This document shows, piece after piece, positions 18,123 to 27,013 of a DNA stretch of 64,000 bases. Below the pieces are notes generated by a model. It saw only the letters and a program-made list of their open reading frames with translations, had not been told where the DNA came from and searched no databases. The position numbers and the translations under genes were made by a program. The DNA is taken from the NCBI RefSeq assembly GCF_042680605.1, contig NZ_JBHUEE010000006.1:1-64000 (forward strand), in the 5' to 3' direction. Position 1 is the stretch's first letter, and every line of letters begins with the position of its first letter. The DNA is from Allobogoriella deserti. Its GTDB lineage: Bacteria; Actinomycetota; Actinomycetes; Actinomycetales; Actinomycetaceae.

Positions 18123-18239
18123 TCAGGTGCTCCTCATATGGCAGAACCCACGGGACATATCTGCGGTGCTCGCAAGCTCGCTCCTCATATGGCAGAACCC
18201 ACGGGACATATCTGCGGTGCTCGCAAGCTCGCTCCTCAT
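18123..18239 (-). CDS. Possible small ORF of 17-residue repeats overlapping the gyrB stop
   Basis: 38 codons starting at an ATG that overlaps the gyrB stop (ATGA, 18239-18236). Because the DNA repeat is 51 bp, the reading frame repeats exactly: MRSELASTADMSRGFCH twice, then MRST and stop. The overlap could allow translational coupling, and GAGGAG occurs in each copy. It may just be a by-product of the tandem duplication; codon use is not gene-like and I know no homologous protein. Confidence 0.2.
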   Translation of the reverse strand: MRSELASTADMSRGFCHMRSELASTADMSRGFCHMRST

Positions 18240-18242
18240 ATG
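18129..18242. repeat. 51-bp tandem repeat at the gyrB 3' end
   Basis: Two full identical copies (18129-18179, 18180-18230) and a 12-base third start (18231-18242) that coincides with the last codons and stop of gyrB. On the minus strand each unit reads ATATGAGGAGCGAGCTTGC at the start and includes GGACATAT / ATATGTCC inverted ends. The units fill most of the gyrB-gyrA spacer. Confidence 0.9.
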
Positions 18243-20332
18243 TCCAAGAACCGGACGTCGTGGGCGTTGCGCTGGATGAACGTCCGCCGCGACTCCACGT
18301 CCTCACCCATGAGGATGGAGAACATCTCATCCGCAGCAGCGGCGTCGTCGATGGTCACCTGACGCAGGGTGCGCGTCTCGGGATTCATCGTCGTCTCCCA
18401 CAGCTCCTGATCGTTCATCTCGCCGAGGCCCTTGTACCGCTGGACGCCCCCCTCCTTCGGCAGCCGGTTGCCGGCGCGCGCGCCCTCAGCGAGGAGGGCA
18501 TCCTTCTCGCGGTCCGAGTACACGTACTGGTGCTCGGCGTTCGTCCACTTCAGCCGGTACAACGGCGGCTGCGCCAGGTAGACGTGTCCGCCCTCGACGA
18601 GGGGCTTCATGTAGCGGAACAGCAAAGTGAGCAGCAGCGTCGCGATGTGCTGACCGTCGACGTCGGCATCGGCCATGAGCACGATCTTGTGGTAGCGCAG
18701 CTTGGCGATGTCGAACTCCTCGCCGATGCCCGTACCGAACGCAGTGATGAGCGCCTGGATCTCGGCGTTGCCGAGCGCACGGTCCAGCCGGGCCTTCTCG
18801 ACGTTGAGGATCTTGCCGCGCAGCGGAAGGATCGCTTGGTGCTCGGGGTCGCGCCCCTGCACGGCGGAACCGCCGGCGGAATCACCCTCGACGAGGAAGA
18901 TCTCCGAGACCCGGGCGTCGCGGCTCGAGCAGTCCTTGAGCTTGCCCGGCATCGACACCGACTCCAGCAGACCCTTGCGGCGCGTCGCCTCGCGGGCCTT
19001 GCGCGCCGCCAGACGGGCGGCGGCAGCCTGCTGCGACTTGCGGAAGATGTCCCGCGCCTCGTTCGGGTGCGAGTCGAGCCAATCGCCCAGGTGCCCGTAC
19101 AGCTGGGTCTGGACGAACGTGCGCGCCTCGGTGTTGCCGAGCTTGGTCTTGGTCTGCCCCTCGAACTGCGGCTCGCCGAGTTTGACGGAGATGACAGCGG
19201 TCAGTCCCTCCCGGATGTCCTCGCCGACGAGGTTGTCGTCCTTCTCCTTCAGCAGCCCCTTGTCACGCGCGTACTTGTTCATCAGCGAGGTCAGCGCTGC
19301 ACGGAACCCCTCTTCGTGCGTGCCGCCCTCGGTGGTGTTGATGGTGTTCGCGTAACTGTGCACGGACTCGGAGAACCCTGAGGTCCACTGCATGGCGATC
19401 TCCAGGGAGATCTCCTTGTCGGTGTCCTCCGCCTCCAGGCTGATGATCTCCGGGTTGATCGCCTCGACCCGCTTGGTCGAATTGAGGTGCTCGACGTAGT
19501 CGATGAGGCCGTTGTCGTACTTGAAGGTCACCTCGCGGTGGCCGGGACGGTGGTCGTCCTCGGTGCCCGCCTCGTCACCGGTGATCTCGTCGCCGACGTC
19601 GGTGACACCCGAGCGCTCGTCGATGAGCGTGATCTCCAGTCCCTTGTTGAGGAAGGCCATCTGCTGGAACCGACCACGAAGCGTCTCGAAGTTGTAGTCC
19701 GTGGTCTCGAAGATGTCGTCGTTGGCCCAGAAGGTGACGGCGGTACCGGTCTCCTCGGTCGGCTCGCCCTTGCTCAACGGGCCGGTGGGGATCCCGTCGA
19801 CGAAACCCATGGTCCAGACGTGACCGTCTGTCTTGACCTCGACCTGGAGGCGGTGGGACAGCGCGTTGACCACCGAGACGCCCACGCCGTGCAGGCCACC
19901 GGAGACGGCGTACCCGCCGCCGCCGAACTTGCCCCCGGCGTGTAGGACCGTCAGCACCACCTCGACGGCGGGCTTGCCCTCGGACTCGATGACGCCCACC
20001 GGGATGCCGCGGCCGTTGTCGACCACCCGGACTCCGCCGTCGGGCAGGATCGTGACCTCGATCCGGTCGCAGTACCCCGCGAGCGCCTCGTCGACGGAGT
20101 TGTCGACGACCTCCTGCACCATGTGGTGCAGACCGCGTTCTCCGGTGGAGCCGATGTACATGCCGGGACGCTTGCGGACGGCTTCGAGCCCCTCGAGAAC
20201 GGTGATGTTCTCGGCTCCGTAGGCCTGGTCGGGCGGTACGGTTCCGGGGCTGGAGACCGATGGTGCCGGCACTACCGGTGGAGCGTCCGTGTTGTCGGGA
20301 TGATCGGCAGCTTCGGCACGGTGGTCAGCCAC
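18236..20332 (-). CDS. gyrB: DNA gyrase subunit B
   Basis: 698 aa ATPase subunit of gyrase. GHKL ATPase domain: VVDNSVDEALAGY, DNGRGIPV, GLHGVGVSVVNALS. Toprim domain: EGDSAGGSA (about 480), PLRGKILNVEKAR, DADVDGQHI (about 555). The C-terminus ends DVRFLDI at a stop embedded in a tandem repeat. GTG 20332 was chosen because GAGGAGAG lies 8-10 bases upstream and family N-termini align; the 14-residue upstream extension is Arg-rich and unlike the family. Two DnaA boxes lie in its upstream region. Confidence 0.96.
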   Translation of the reverse strand: MADHRAEAADHPDNTDAPPVVPAPSVSSPGTVPPDQAYGAENITVLEGLEAVRKRPGMYIGSTGERGLHHMVQEVVDNSVDEALAGYCDRIEVTILPDGGVRVVDNGRGIPVGVIESEGKPAVEVVLTVLHAGGKFGGGGYAVSGGLHGVGVSVVNALSHRLQVEVKTDGHVWTMGFVDGIPTGPLSKGEPTEETGTAVTFWANDDIFETTDYNFETLRGRFQQMAFLNKGLEITLIDERSGVTDVGDEITGDEAGTEDDHRPGHREVTFKYDNGLIDYVEHLNSTKRVEAINPEIISLEAEDTDKEISLEIAMQWTSGFSESVHSYANTINTTEGGTHEEGFRAALTSLMNKYARDKGLLKEKDDNLVGEDIREGLTAVISVKLGEPQFEGQTKTKLGNTEARTFVQTQLYGHLGDWLDSHPNEARDIFRKSQQAAAARLAARKAREATRRKGLLESVSMPGKLKDCSSRDARVSEIFLVEGDSAGGSAVQGRDPEHQAILPLRGKILNVEKARLDRALGNAEIQALITAFGTGIGEEFDIAKLRYHKIVLMADADVDGQHIATLLLTLLFRYMKPLVEGGHVYLAQPPLYRLKWTNAEHQYVYSDREKDALLAEGARAGNRLPKEGGVQRYKGLGEMNDQELWETTMNPETRTLRQVTIDDAAAADEMFSILMGEDVESRRTFIQRNAHDVRFLDI

Positions 20333-20481
20333 GTCGTAGGCTCTCCTCGTCTCGCGGGCAGCGCGCCGCCGCACTCAGGTTTCGGCACCCGGGTGTGCGG
20401 CCACCGCATGGACCCACGGCACGCTGACGCATGCTGTGGGCGGGTCGGTCCATTCTACAGCGCCGACGCGGAAAACTCCGA

Positions 20482-20502
20482 ATATCCACAGCGTTATCCA
20501 CA
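20482..20502. promoter_or_regulatory. Two DnaA boxes upstream of gyrB
   Basis: ATATCCACA (20482-20490) and TTATCCACA (20494-20502), the latter identical to the classical E. coli R-box, separated by 3 bases. They are 150-170 bases before the gyrB start codon, in the 218-base spacer between dciA and gyrB that must hold the gyrB promoter. Control of gyrase expression by DnaA is an inference. Confidence 0.5.
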
Positions 20503-20550
20503 GCACCGTGTCGCGCTGCCGATGGAGGTCGATGTGACGCGACAGTCCGA

Positions 20551-21201
20551 CTAGCCGTACGTGTCGCGGGGCCCACGACCACGTACCGAGCGCCGGCCGT
20601 ACTTCCAGCTCGGACCGCCCGGACCGAGGACCGTGATCGAGGTGACGACACCGTCGCCGACCTCCTCGGCGAGGCGCTTCTCGAGCTGCGGGATCAGCAG
20701 GCGTACCTGTGTCGCCCACGCGGTCGAGGTGGTGCGCAGCACCAGCGCTCCGTCGTCGAAGGTCTCCACCTCGCAGTGATCGGCCACCTGGTCGCCGACC
20801 ACCTCGCGCCAGCGACCGACCACGCCGCCGACGTTGACCGGCACGCTCCAGCCGCGTTCGAGCAGCATCCGCTCCGCGATTCCACCCAGTGGCTGCGGGT
20901 CGCGCCGGGACGGCCCGGGACCAGAGATCGCGTGGCCCATCCCCGGGCCTGGTCGCCACGATGACGGTTCGTCACCGCCGGCAGGATCGGCGGGGTCTGC
21001 CGCGCCCGTCGGACCGCTGGACGGGCGGCGCCGCCGGGTGCGCCGGTACCCCTGCGCGCGGGCCGCTTCGCGGGCCCGCTCCAGCGCGAGACGCGCGACG
21101 GCGTCGTCCTGCTCGTGATCGCCTCCTGAGGCCGAGGCGCCCGGATCTTCAGACCGGCCCGATGGGTCCGGTTCCGCAAGGGGACAGGTCTGGTCAGACA
21201 C
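20551..21201 (-). CDS. dciA: DciA-like (DUF721) helicase-loading protein
   Basis: 216 aa. The N-terminal half (1-100) is disordered, Pro/Arg/Gly-rich. The DUF721 domain occupies about 104-216 (GGIAERMLLERGWSVPVNVG, WATQVRLLIPQLEKRL, GPGGPSWKYGRRSVRGRGP). DUF721/DciA proteins are the ancestral loaders of the replicative helicase DnaB in bacteria lacking DnaC/DnaI; dnaB is at the right end of this window. GTG 21201 overlaps recF by 8 bases, as in the conserved recF-dciA-gyrB order. Confidence 0.85.
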   Translation of the reverse strand: MSDQTCPLAEPDPSGRSEDPGASASGGDHEQDDAVARLALERAREAARAQGYRRTRRRRPSSGPTGAADPADPAGGDEPSSWRPGPGMGHAISGPGPSRRDPQPLGGIAERMLLERGWSVPVNVGGVVGRWREVVGDQVADHCEVETFDDGALVLRTTSTAWATQVRLLIPQLEKRLAEEVGDGVVTSITVLGPGGPSWKYGRRSVRGRGPRDTYG

Positions 21202-22423
21202 GGGTCACCGCCCCGTCGCGTACGTCGAATCGCGCGCCGGCCAGTCCGTCGGGCACGTCCTCGGCCACCGCAGCGGTGATGAGGACCTGCTGGCTCGCCG
21301 CGACCAGCTCGGCGAGCCGGGCACGACGCCGCGAGTCCAGTTCGGCGAACACGTCGTCGAGGATGAGGACGGGCTCGCCGTCAGGCCCCCACGGTGAGGT
21401 GTCGTCCTCACGGAGGACCTGGTAGGAGCCCAGGCGCAGAGCCAGGGCGTAAGACCAGGATTCACCGTGACTGGCAAAGCCTCGGGCGGGGAGCGTGCCG
21501 AGCGTGAGCGCGAGGTCGTCGCGATGGGGGCCGACGAGTGCGACGCCGCGTTCGATCTCCTTCTCGCGCAGCCGCCCCATGGCTGCGAGCAGTCGGTCCC
21601 GGACCGCTGTGGTGTCCCGCAGGGCTTTCTCGCGCTCGTCCACGGTCGCCCGCGCGGAATCGCCGGCCTCGCCCGGATCACCCAGCAGCGCCGTGTCCGG
21701 ATCCGGAACCTCGTCGACGACGTCGATGCTCGCGCGGTAGTCGATCCGTGCCGGACCCTGCCCCGAACTGACCTGCTCGTACGCCGCTGCGACATGCGGT
21801 CGCAGGAGCCGCACCACCTCGGCGCGTGCCGCCACCAGTTGTGCGCCGACGTCGGCGAGCTGGGCGTCCCAGACCTCGAGCGTGCCGCTGTCTTCCCGGC
21901 CTCCGCGCCGACGTGCCGCTCCCGCCGATTTCAGTAGCGCCACACGTTGCCGCAGCACCTTGTCGTACTCGCTGCGCAGGGCCGCCAGGCGGGGCGTCAA
22001 CAGGACGACGAGGTCGTCGAGAAACCGCCGGCGGCTCCCGGGGTCTCCCTTGACGAGCTCGAGATCCTCCGGCGCGAAGACGACGGTGCGGACCACTCCG
22101 AGAGCTTCGCGGGTACGCACGGCCGTGCGATTCAGCCGCGCGCGGTTCGCCTTGCCGGCGACGATCTCGAGCTCGACGACACTCGGGCGTTCGCCGTGAA
22201 CCACCTTGGCACGCACGACCGCGCCAGTGGTGCCTTGGCGCACCAGGGCGGCGTCGGCCGCCACACGGTGGCTCGAGAACGTCGAGAGATAGGCGATCGC
22301 CTCGACCAGGTTGGTCTTGCCCTGACCGTTCGGGCCGATGAACGCCGTGACGCCCGGCTCCAGTGCGAGCACGAGCTCGTCGTAGGAGCGGAAGTCGTCG
22401 AGGGCGAGGTCGGACACATACAT
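21194..22423 (-). CDS. recF: RecF, DNA replication and repair ATPase
   Basis: 409 aa SMC-like ABC ATPase that acts at gaps and stalled forks. Walker A GPNGQGKTN at about 30-38, RecF-typical YLSTFSSHR just after it, and near the C-terminus the Walker B/D-loop PVLILDDVFAELDSRRR. Length is slightly above average because of an insertion rich in Asp/Gly/Ala at about 235-265. It sits 24 bases after gnd on the minus strand and overlaps dciA. Confidence 0.95.
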   Translation of the reverse strand: MYVSDLALDDFRSYDELVLALEPGVTAFIGPNGQGKTNLVEAIAYLSTFSSHRVAADAALVRQGTTGAVVRAKVVHGERPSVVELEIVAGKANRARLNRTAVRTREALGVVRTVVFAPEDLELVKGDPGSRRRFLDDLVVLLTPRLAALRSEYDKVLRQRVALLKSAGAARRRGGREDSGTLEVWDAQLADVGAQLVAARAEVVRLLRPHVAAAYEQVSSGQGPARIDYRASIDVVDEVPDPDTALLGDPGEAGDSARATVDEREKALRDTTAVRDRLLAAMGRLREKEIERGVALVGPHRDDLALTLGTLPARGFASHGESWSYALALRLGSYQVLREDDTSPWGPDGEPVLILDDVFAELDSRRRARLAELVAASQQVLITAAVAEDVPDGLAGARFDVRDGAVTRV

Positions 22424-22447
22424 CCGCGCCCTCCTTCTGCGGTGGTC

Positions 22448-23380
22448 TCAGTCCTCGGTGGCCGCGGGATCCGGCGTCCCGGCAGTGCCCTGCTCGGCCG
22501 GCCGCACGGCGTGGCCCCCGAACTGCTGCCGCAATGCTGCCACCGCACGCATGGCGGAGGAGTTCGGCAGGCGCGAGGAGAACCGCGCGAACAAGGCGGC
22601 CGAGATCACCGGCACCGGTACGGCGTCGTCGATGGCTTCCATGATGGTCCAGCGGCCTTCGCCCGAATCCTCGACCCAGCCGGTGATGTCATCCAGCCCG
22701 GGATCCTCCTGGACCGCCCGGACCATGAGATCCAGCAGCCACGACCGCACCACGGTGCCTCGGCGCCAGGCGTTCATCACCGGTGCCACGTCCGGGATGA
22801 GGTCCTCGCGGGCCTCGAGGAGCTGGTAGCCCTCGGCGTACGCCTGCATCAGGCCGTACTCGATGCCGTTGTGCACCATCTTCGCGTAGTGCCCGGCGCC
22901 GACCGGACCGGCGTGGACGAACCCTTCCTCGCGCGGACCCTCCGGCCGCAGCGCGTCGAAGACCGGGAGCAGCAACTCGATGTCTTCGGTATCGCCGCCT
23001 GCCATGAGGCCGTAGCCGTTGTCCCGGCCCCAGATGCCGCCGGAGACACCGACGTCGACGTACTTCACGCCTTGTGCGGACAAGGTCGCGGCGTTGTCAC
23101 GGTCGTCCTGGAAGTGGGAGTTGCCGCCTTCGACAACGACGTCGCCCTCATCGAGCAGATCGGCCAGGTCGCGGAGCACCGCGGCCGTCGGGTCCCCGGC
23201 CGGCACCATGACCCAGATCACCCGACGCGGAGACGGCACCGCCGCTACAAGATCAGCGAGGGTGGCGACCTCCGTGGTGTTCGGGTCCATGTCGAACCCG
23301 GTCACCTCGATCCCGGCGGCCCGAAGACGTTCGGCCATGTTCCCGCCCATGCGGCCCAGGCCGACCATGCCGATGTGCAT
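22448..23380 (-). CDS. gnd: 6-phosphogluconate dehydrogenase, short (decarboxylating) form
   Basis: 310 aa. N-terminal dinucleotide fold with GLGRMGGNMA (residues 7-16) and substrate-binding EGGNSHFQDD and DVGVSGGIWG; the catalytic helix is KMVHNGIEYGLMQ. The protein is the short type (about 300 residues) lacking the C-terminal tail of the 470-residue enzymes. It oxidises 6-phosphogluconate to ribulose-5-phosphate and CO2. Its place between dnaN and recF is an actinobacterial convention; no replication role is implied. Confidence 0.93.
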   Translation of the reverse strand: MHIGMVGLGRMGGNMAERLRAAGIEVTGFDMDPNTTEVATLADLVAAVPSPRRVIWVMVPAGDPTAAVLRDLADLLDEGDVVVEGGNSHFQDDRDNAATLSAQGVKYVDVGVSGGIWGRDNGYGLMAGGDTEDIELLLPVFDALRPEGPREEGFVHAGPVGAGHYAKMVHNGIEYGLMQAYAEGYQLLEAREDLIPDVAPVMNAWRRGTVVRSWLLDLMVRAVQEDPGLDDITGWVEDSGEGRWTIMEAIDDAVPVPVISAALFARFSSRLPNSSAMRAVAALRQQFGGHAVRPAEQGTAGTPDPAATED

Positions 23381-23417
23381 ATGGATCCCTCTTTCGAAGC
23401 TGGTGTCGCTATGTCGG

Positions 23418-24557
23418 TCAGCCCGCGAAACGGATCGGCATCAACAGATAGCGGAACGCGGACTCGTCGTCGCCCTCGAGCTCCGCCTGACCGGTCATGA
23501 CGGCCGGCTTCGACGGATGGGTGAACGACATCCTGACGAACGGGGTGGTCAGCGCCCCGAGACCGTCGAGAAGGTAGAACGGGTTGAACGCGGTCGTGAT
23601 GTCCTCGCCGGTGAAGGACGCCTCGAGCGCCTCGGAGGCCTGCGCGTCGTCCCCTTGCCCCGCCTCGAGGACCACCTGGCCTTCACTGAACGACATCCGC
23701 ACCGGGGTGTTTCGTTCGGCCACCAGGCTGACGCGGCGTGCGGCGTCGATGAGCTGCTGGGTGGCGACGACAGCGTAGGACGTCGTCGAATCCGGGAAGA
23801 GTCGCCGCACCGGCGGGTAGTCGCCCTCGACCAGTAGCGACGTGGTGCGCCGTCCGCCGGCCTCGAATCCGACCAACGCGGCCGGGCCGGACGCACCGTC
23901 CGCAGCGAGCGCAACGTCGACCTGGCCGGCCGACGTCATCGACTTCGCGACGTCGGACAGGGTCCTGGCACGGACGAGGGCCGCGGTGGAGACCGACGGT
24001 GAGGCGGGGTGCCACGCGAGCTCACGCAGCGCGAGGCGGTAACGGTCGGTCGCCAGGAGCGTCATCTTCTCGCCCTCGATCTCCACACGTACACCGGTGA
24101 GCAGCGGCAGCGTCTCGTCCCGGCTGGCCGCGATGGTCACCTGTGCGACGGCCTCGGCGAAGACGTCGGCATCGATGCTGCCGGTGAGTTCCGGAAGCGC
24201 AGGAAGGGCGGGATAGTCGTCGACGGGCATTGTCAGCAGCGTGAACCGCGACGCGCCACAGGTGAGGACAACCTTGGATCCGTCGAGTTCGACCTCGACC
24301 GGCTTGGCGGGCAGGGCCTTGCAGATGTCGGCCAGCAGCCGTCCGGACACGAGGACCACGCCGTCGACCTCGACCTCAGCGGGTGTCTGGGATCGCGCCG
24401 AGACCTCATAGTCGAAACTCGACAAGGTGAGGGTGCCTTCGGTGGAGGCTTCGAGTCGGACGCCGGCGAGCACGGGCACGGGCGGCCGCGTCGGGAGGGA
24501 ACGTGCCGTCCAGGTGACAGCCTCGGTGAGCACGTCACGTTCGACCCGAAACTTCAC
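23418..24557 (-). CDS. dnaN: DNA polymerase III beta subunit (sliding clamp)
   Basis: 379 aa, three repeated clamp domains, opening MKFRVERDVLTEAVTWTAR and ending YLLMPIRFAG with the conserved MP(I/V)R. GTG 24557 gives the family N-terminus; a longer open frame to 24611 is not needed. It forms the ring that tethers the replicative polymerase. It is the first gene after oriC on the minus strand and is followed at 37 bases by gnd. Confidence 0.97.
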   Translation of the reverse strand: MKFRVERDVLTEAVTWTARSLPTRPPVPVLAGVRLEASTEGTLTLSSFDYEVSARSQTPAEVEVDGVVLVSGRLLADICKALPAKPVEVELDGSKVVLTCGASRFTLLTMPVDDYPALPALPELTGSIDADVFAEAVAQVTIAASRDETLPLLTGVRVEIEGEKMTLLATDRYRLALRELAWHPASPSVSTAALVRARTLSDVAKSMTSAGQVDVALAADGASGPAALVGFEAGGRRTTSLLVEGDYPPVRRLFPDSTTSYAVVATQQLIDAARRVSLVAERNTPVRMSFSEGQVVLEAGQGDDAQASEALEASFTGEDITTAFNPFYLLDGLGALTTPFVRMSFTHPSKPAVMTGQAELEGDDESAFRYLLMPIRFAG

Positions 24558-25033
24558 GATGGATGACCCTCTCTCGACGACGGTGCCCGCGCCGCGGGCG
24601 GTCGTGCACACGGCGCAGACAGCAACCTTATGCGAGTGAGCGGGAGGCTCGGTAGGTGGAACGACATCCGATGTGAGTCATCCGCGCCGGCCGGGCCTTG
24701 GTGGTTCTCCACATCTCGATCGGTCTTACAGGGTCATCAGCGTCATAGCCGTTGTGGACTCTGTGGAGATCGAGTGTTTCTGCTGGTCAGACGGCGGGTG
24801 GCGCTGTGGGCGGCGTGGTGATCACACGTGTGGGCGACGGCCGGTGGCAGTGGATCCTGACGTTCTGCACCACACACGTCCACCGGAAGCTTGTCATTCG
24901 TCCACTGTTCGGCGCGGGGTTGTCCACGTTCGTCCACAGACTTGTGCACAGCTGTGAATCGCGTACCCGTGAAGGCGCGGTGATGACAAGAGCCGTCTCG
25001 GTACGCGGGCGGGGACGTAGCCGCAATGTGAGC
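24558..25033. other. oriC, dnaA-dnaN intergenic region
   Basis: 476-base gene-free spacer between dnaA and dnaN with clustered DnaA-box-like sites: TTCTCCACA (24705-24713), GAGTCCACA and ATCTCCACA on the minus strand (24753-24761, 24762-24770), TCGTCCACT (24898-24906), TTGTCCACG (24920-24928), TCGTCCACA (24930-24938) and TTGTGCACA (24942-24950). The last three are spaced 1 and 3 bases apart. No pronounced AT-rich unwinding element is seen; the stretch around 24725-24775 is the least GC-rich. This is the expected actinobacterial origin location. Confidence 0.8.
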
Positions 25034-26488
25034 TCAGGAACTGCGCGCCTTCTGCTTGATGCGGTTCGTCAGTTCCGTGACCTGGTTGAACGTCGACCGC
25101 TTCTCGGCCATCTGCTCACGGATCTTGCGGTTGGCGTGCATGACGGTGGTGTGGTCGCGGCCGCCGAAGAGCTGACCGATCTTCGGCAGCGAGAGGTCGG
25201 TCAGCTCACGGCAGAGGTACATCGCGATCTGGCGCGCGTTGACGAGCACCCGTGACCGGTCGGCGGAACACAAGGCCTCGATGGTGATCGAGAAGTAGTT
25301 CGCCGTCTGGCTCATGATGAGCGACGGCGTGATGTCCTCACCCTCCGGGTCGGTGATGAGGTCCTTGAGGACCATCTCGGCGAGGGAGAGCTCGACCGGC
25401 TGACGATTGAGATTCGCGAATGCCGTGACGCGGATCAGTGCGCCCTCGAGCTCGCGGATGTTCGTCGAGATGCGCGAGGCGATGTACTCGAGGACCTCGG
25501 GCGAGGCCTGCAGATTCTCGTTGACCGCCTTCTTCCGGAGGATCGCGATCCGGGTTTCCAGATCCGGTGGTTGGACGTCGGTGAGCAGACCCCACTCGAA
25601 CCGGGAACGCAGGCGGTCCTCGAACCCTTCGAGCTGCTTCGGGGGTAGGTCCGAGGTGATGACTACTTGCTTGTTGTCGTTGTGGAGCGAGTTGAAGGTA
25701 TGGAAGAACTCCTCAACGGTCTGCTCTTTGCCACCCAGGAACTGGATGTCGTCGACGAGCAGGACGTCGACGTTGCGGTAGCGGCGCTGGAACGCTTCTG
25801 CCTTGTCGTCGCGGATCGAATTGATGAAGTCGTTCGTGAACTCTTCGGAGTTGACGTACCGCACCCGGATGCCCGGATACAGATTGCGACCGTAATGGCC
25901 GATGGCGTGCAGCAGATGCGTCTTACCGAGACCGGAACCGCCGTAGATGAACAAGGGGTTGTAGGCCTTGGCCGGCGCCTCGGCGACCGCCGTTGCAGCT
26001 GCGTGGGCGAACCGGTTCGAGGACCCGGTCACGAACGTTTCGAAGGTGTACTTCGGGTTCAGCCGTGCGGAGTCGATGCCGTCCTCGACCGAGCTGCCGC
26101 GGTCGGCGGCGGAGCGCTGGGGGAAGGGACGCTCCTCCGGTGCCCGGGCCGGGGTGCGGGCGGACGGCGGGCTGGGCTCCGGCTCAGCGTCCTGGGCCGG
26201 AGCGGCCGGCGCGGGAGCGTCCTCCAGGGTGGGATCGACCGTGACGGCGAAGCGGACCGGTTCACCGACGACCTCGGCCAGTGCCTCGGTGATGGGCACT
26301 CGTGCGCGGGTCTCAAGGAAATCCTTGGCGAAATCGCTCGGGACGGCGAGCAGGATGGTGCCGTCGATGACACCGAGAGGACGGGTCAGGCCGACGAAGG
26401 CGAGCTGGGCTCGGCCGATCTCTCCCCGGGAGGTGAGCAGGTCGACCGCCCGTGCCCAGCTCTCGGTGATCGGTTCGTTCTCCGGCAA
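25034..26488 (-). CDS. dnaA: DnaA, chromosomal replication initiator
   Basis: 484 aa. Domain I opens PITESWARAVDLL; domain II is a Pro/Ala/Glu-rich linker (about 95-150); AAA+ domain III has Walker A GGSGLGKTH (about 180) and Walker B LLVDDIQFL (about 241); domain IV ends with the DnaA signature LSLPKIGQLFGGRDHTTVMH (about 430-450). Start chosen: TTG 26488, preceded by GGGGGG and giving the family N-terminus MPENEPI; the ATG at 26554 would add 22 atypical residues. A TTG start would keep initiator levels low. Divergent from rpmH. Confidence 0.95.
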   Translation of the reverse strand: MPENEPITESWARAVDLLTSRGEIGRAQLAFVGLTRPLGVIDGTILLAVPSDFAKDFLETRARVPITEALAEVVGEPVRFAVTVDPTLEDAPAPAAPAQDAEPEPSPPSARTPARAPEERPFPQRSAADRGSSVEDGIDSARLNPKYTFETFVTGSSNRFAHAAATAVAEAPAKAYNPLFIYGGSGLGKTHLLHAIGHYGRNLYPGIRVRYVNSEEFTNDFINSIRDDKAEAFQRRYRNVDVLLVDDIQFLGGKEQTVEEFFHTFNSLHNDNKQVVITSDLPPKQLEGFEDRLRSRFEWGLLTDVQPPDLETRIAILRKKAVNENLQASPEVLEYIASRISTNIRELEGALIRVTAFANLNRQPVELSLAEMVLKDLITDPEGEDITPSLIMSQTANYFSITIEALCSADRSRVLVNARQIAMYLCRELTDLSLPKIGQLFGGRDHTTVMHANRKIREQMAEKRSTFNQVTELTNRIKQKARSS

Positions 26489-26868
26489 CTGAGTCCCCCC
26501 GGGCGTGTACGGTCGGCGTCTCCATCGACGAGGCTGAAGACAGCAGTGTCCCATGACAGTGCCTCGTCCACACAGTTGTCCACAAGTGTGGGTAAGTCCT
26601 CACCGCGCAGGACCCGCGAGACTGTGCGGCTCTGTTGGCACACTCGCGGTCGGGCTTCACGCGATGGTTGATGTGGCTCGGTCCACAGGTGTGCACGGCC
26701 GCCCGTGATTGACCCCCTCATCGGCCTCGCGTATCGTGAACAGGCCGTCTCGACGGATCTTGTGGTGTGCCCGCGGCGTGTGTCGTGTGTCGGACCTGAG
26801 AACGCGAGCAGAGCCTTTCTGCCCCGGAACGCGGGGCCTGACGAAGACCGAGCGTTTTGGAGTAAGCC
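26489..26868. promoter_or_regulatory. dnaA-rpmH divergent promoter region with DnaA boxes
   Basis: 380-base gene-free spacer. TCGTCCACA (26564-26572), a perfect TTGTCCACA (26576-26584) and CGGTCCACA (26679-26687) lie upstream of dnaA, consistent with autoregulation. It also holds the promoter of rpmH-rnpA-yidD-yidC. No other gene or RNA is seen. Confidence 0.7.
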
Positions 26869-27006
26869 GTGAGCAAGCGCACTTTCCAGCCGAACAACCG
26901 GCGCCGGGCCAAGGTGCACGGGTTCCGCCTGCGCATGCGCACCCGGGCCGGCCGCGCCATCCTTTCCGCGCGTCGCCGCAAGGGTCGCGCCAAGATCTCC
27001 GCCTGA
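26869..27006 (+). CDS. rpmH: 50S ribosomal protein L34
   Basis: 45 aa, Arg/Lys-rich: SKRTFQPNNRRRAKVHGFRL is the family opening and GRAILSARRRKGRAKISA the ending. GTG 26869 with upstream GGAGTAAG. It is the first gene of the plus-strand cluster from the origin; rnpA follows after 7 bases, as almost universally. Confidence 0.97.
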   Translation: MSKRTFQPNNRRRAKVHGFRLRMRTRAGRAILSARRRKGRAKISA

Positions 27007-27013
27007 CCCGCGA

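Noticed and set aside
16622..19381. Open frame of 919 codons antisense to gyrA and gyrB
   Set aside because: It is a shadow produced by high third-position GC; composition is Val/Asp/Arg/Leu-biased with no family signature, and the sense strand encodes gyrase.
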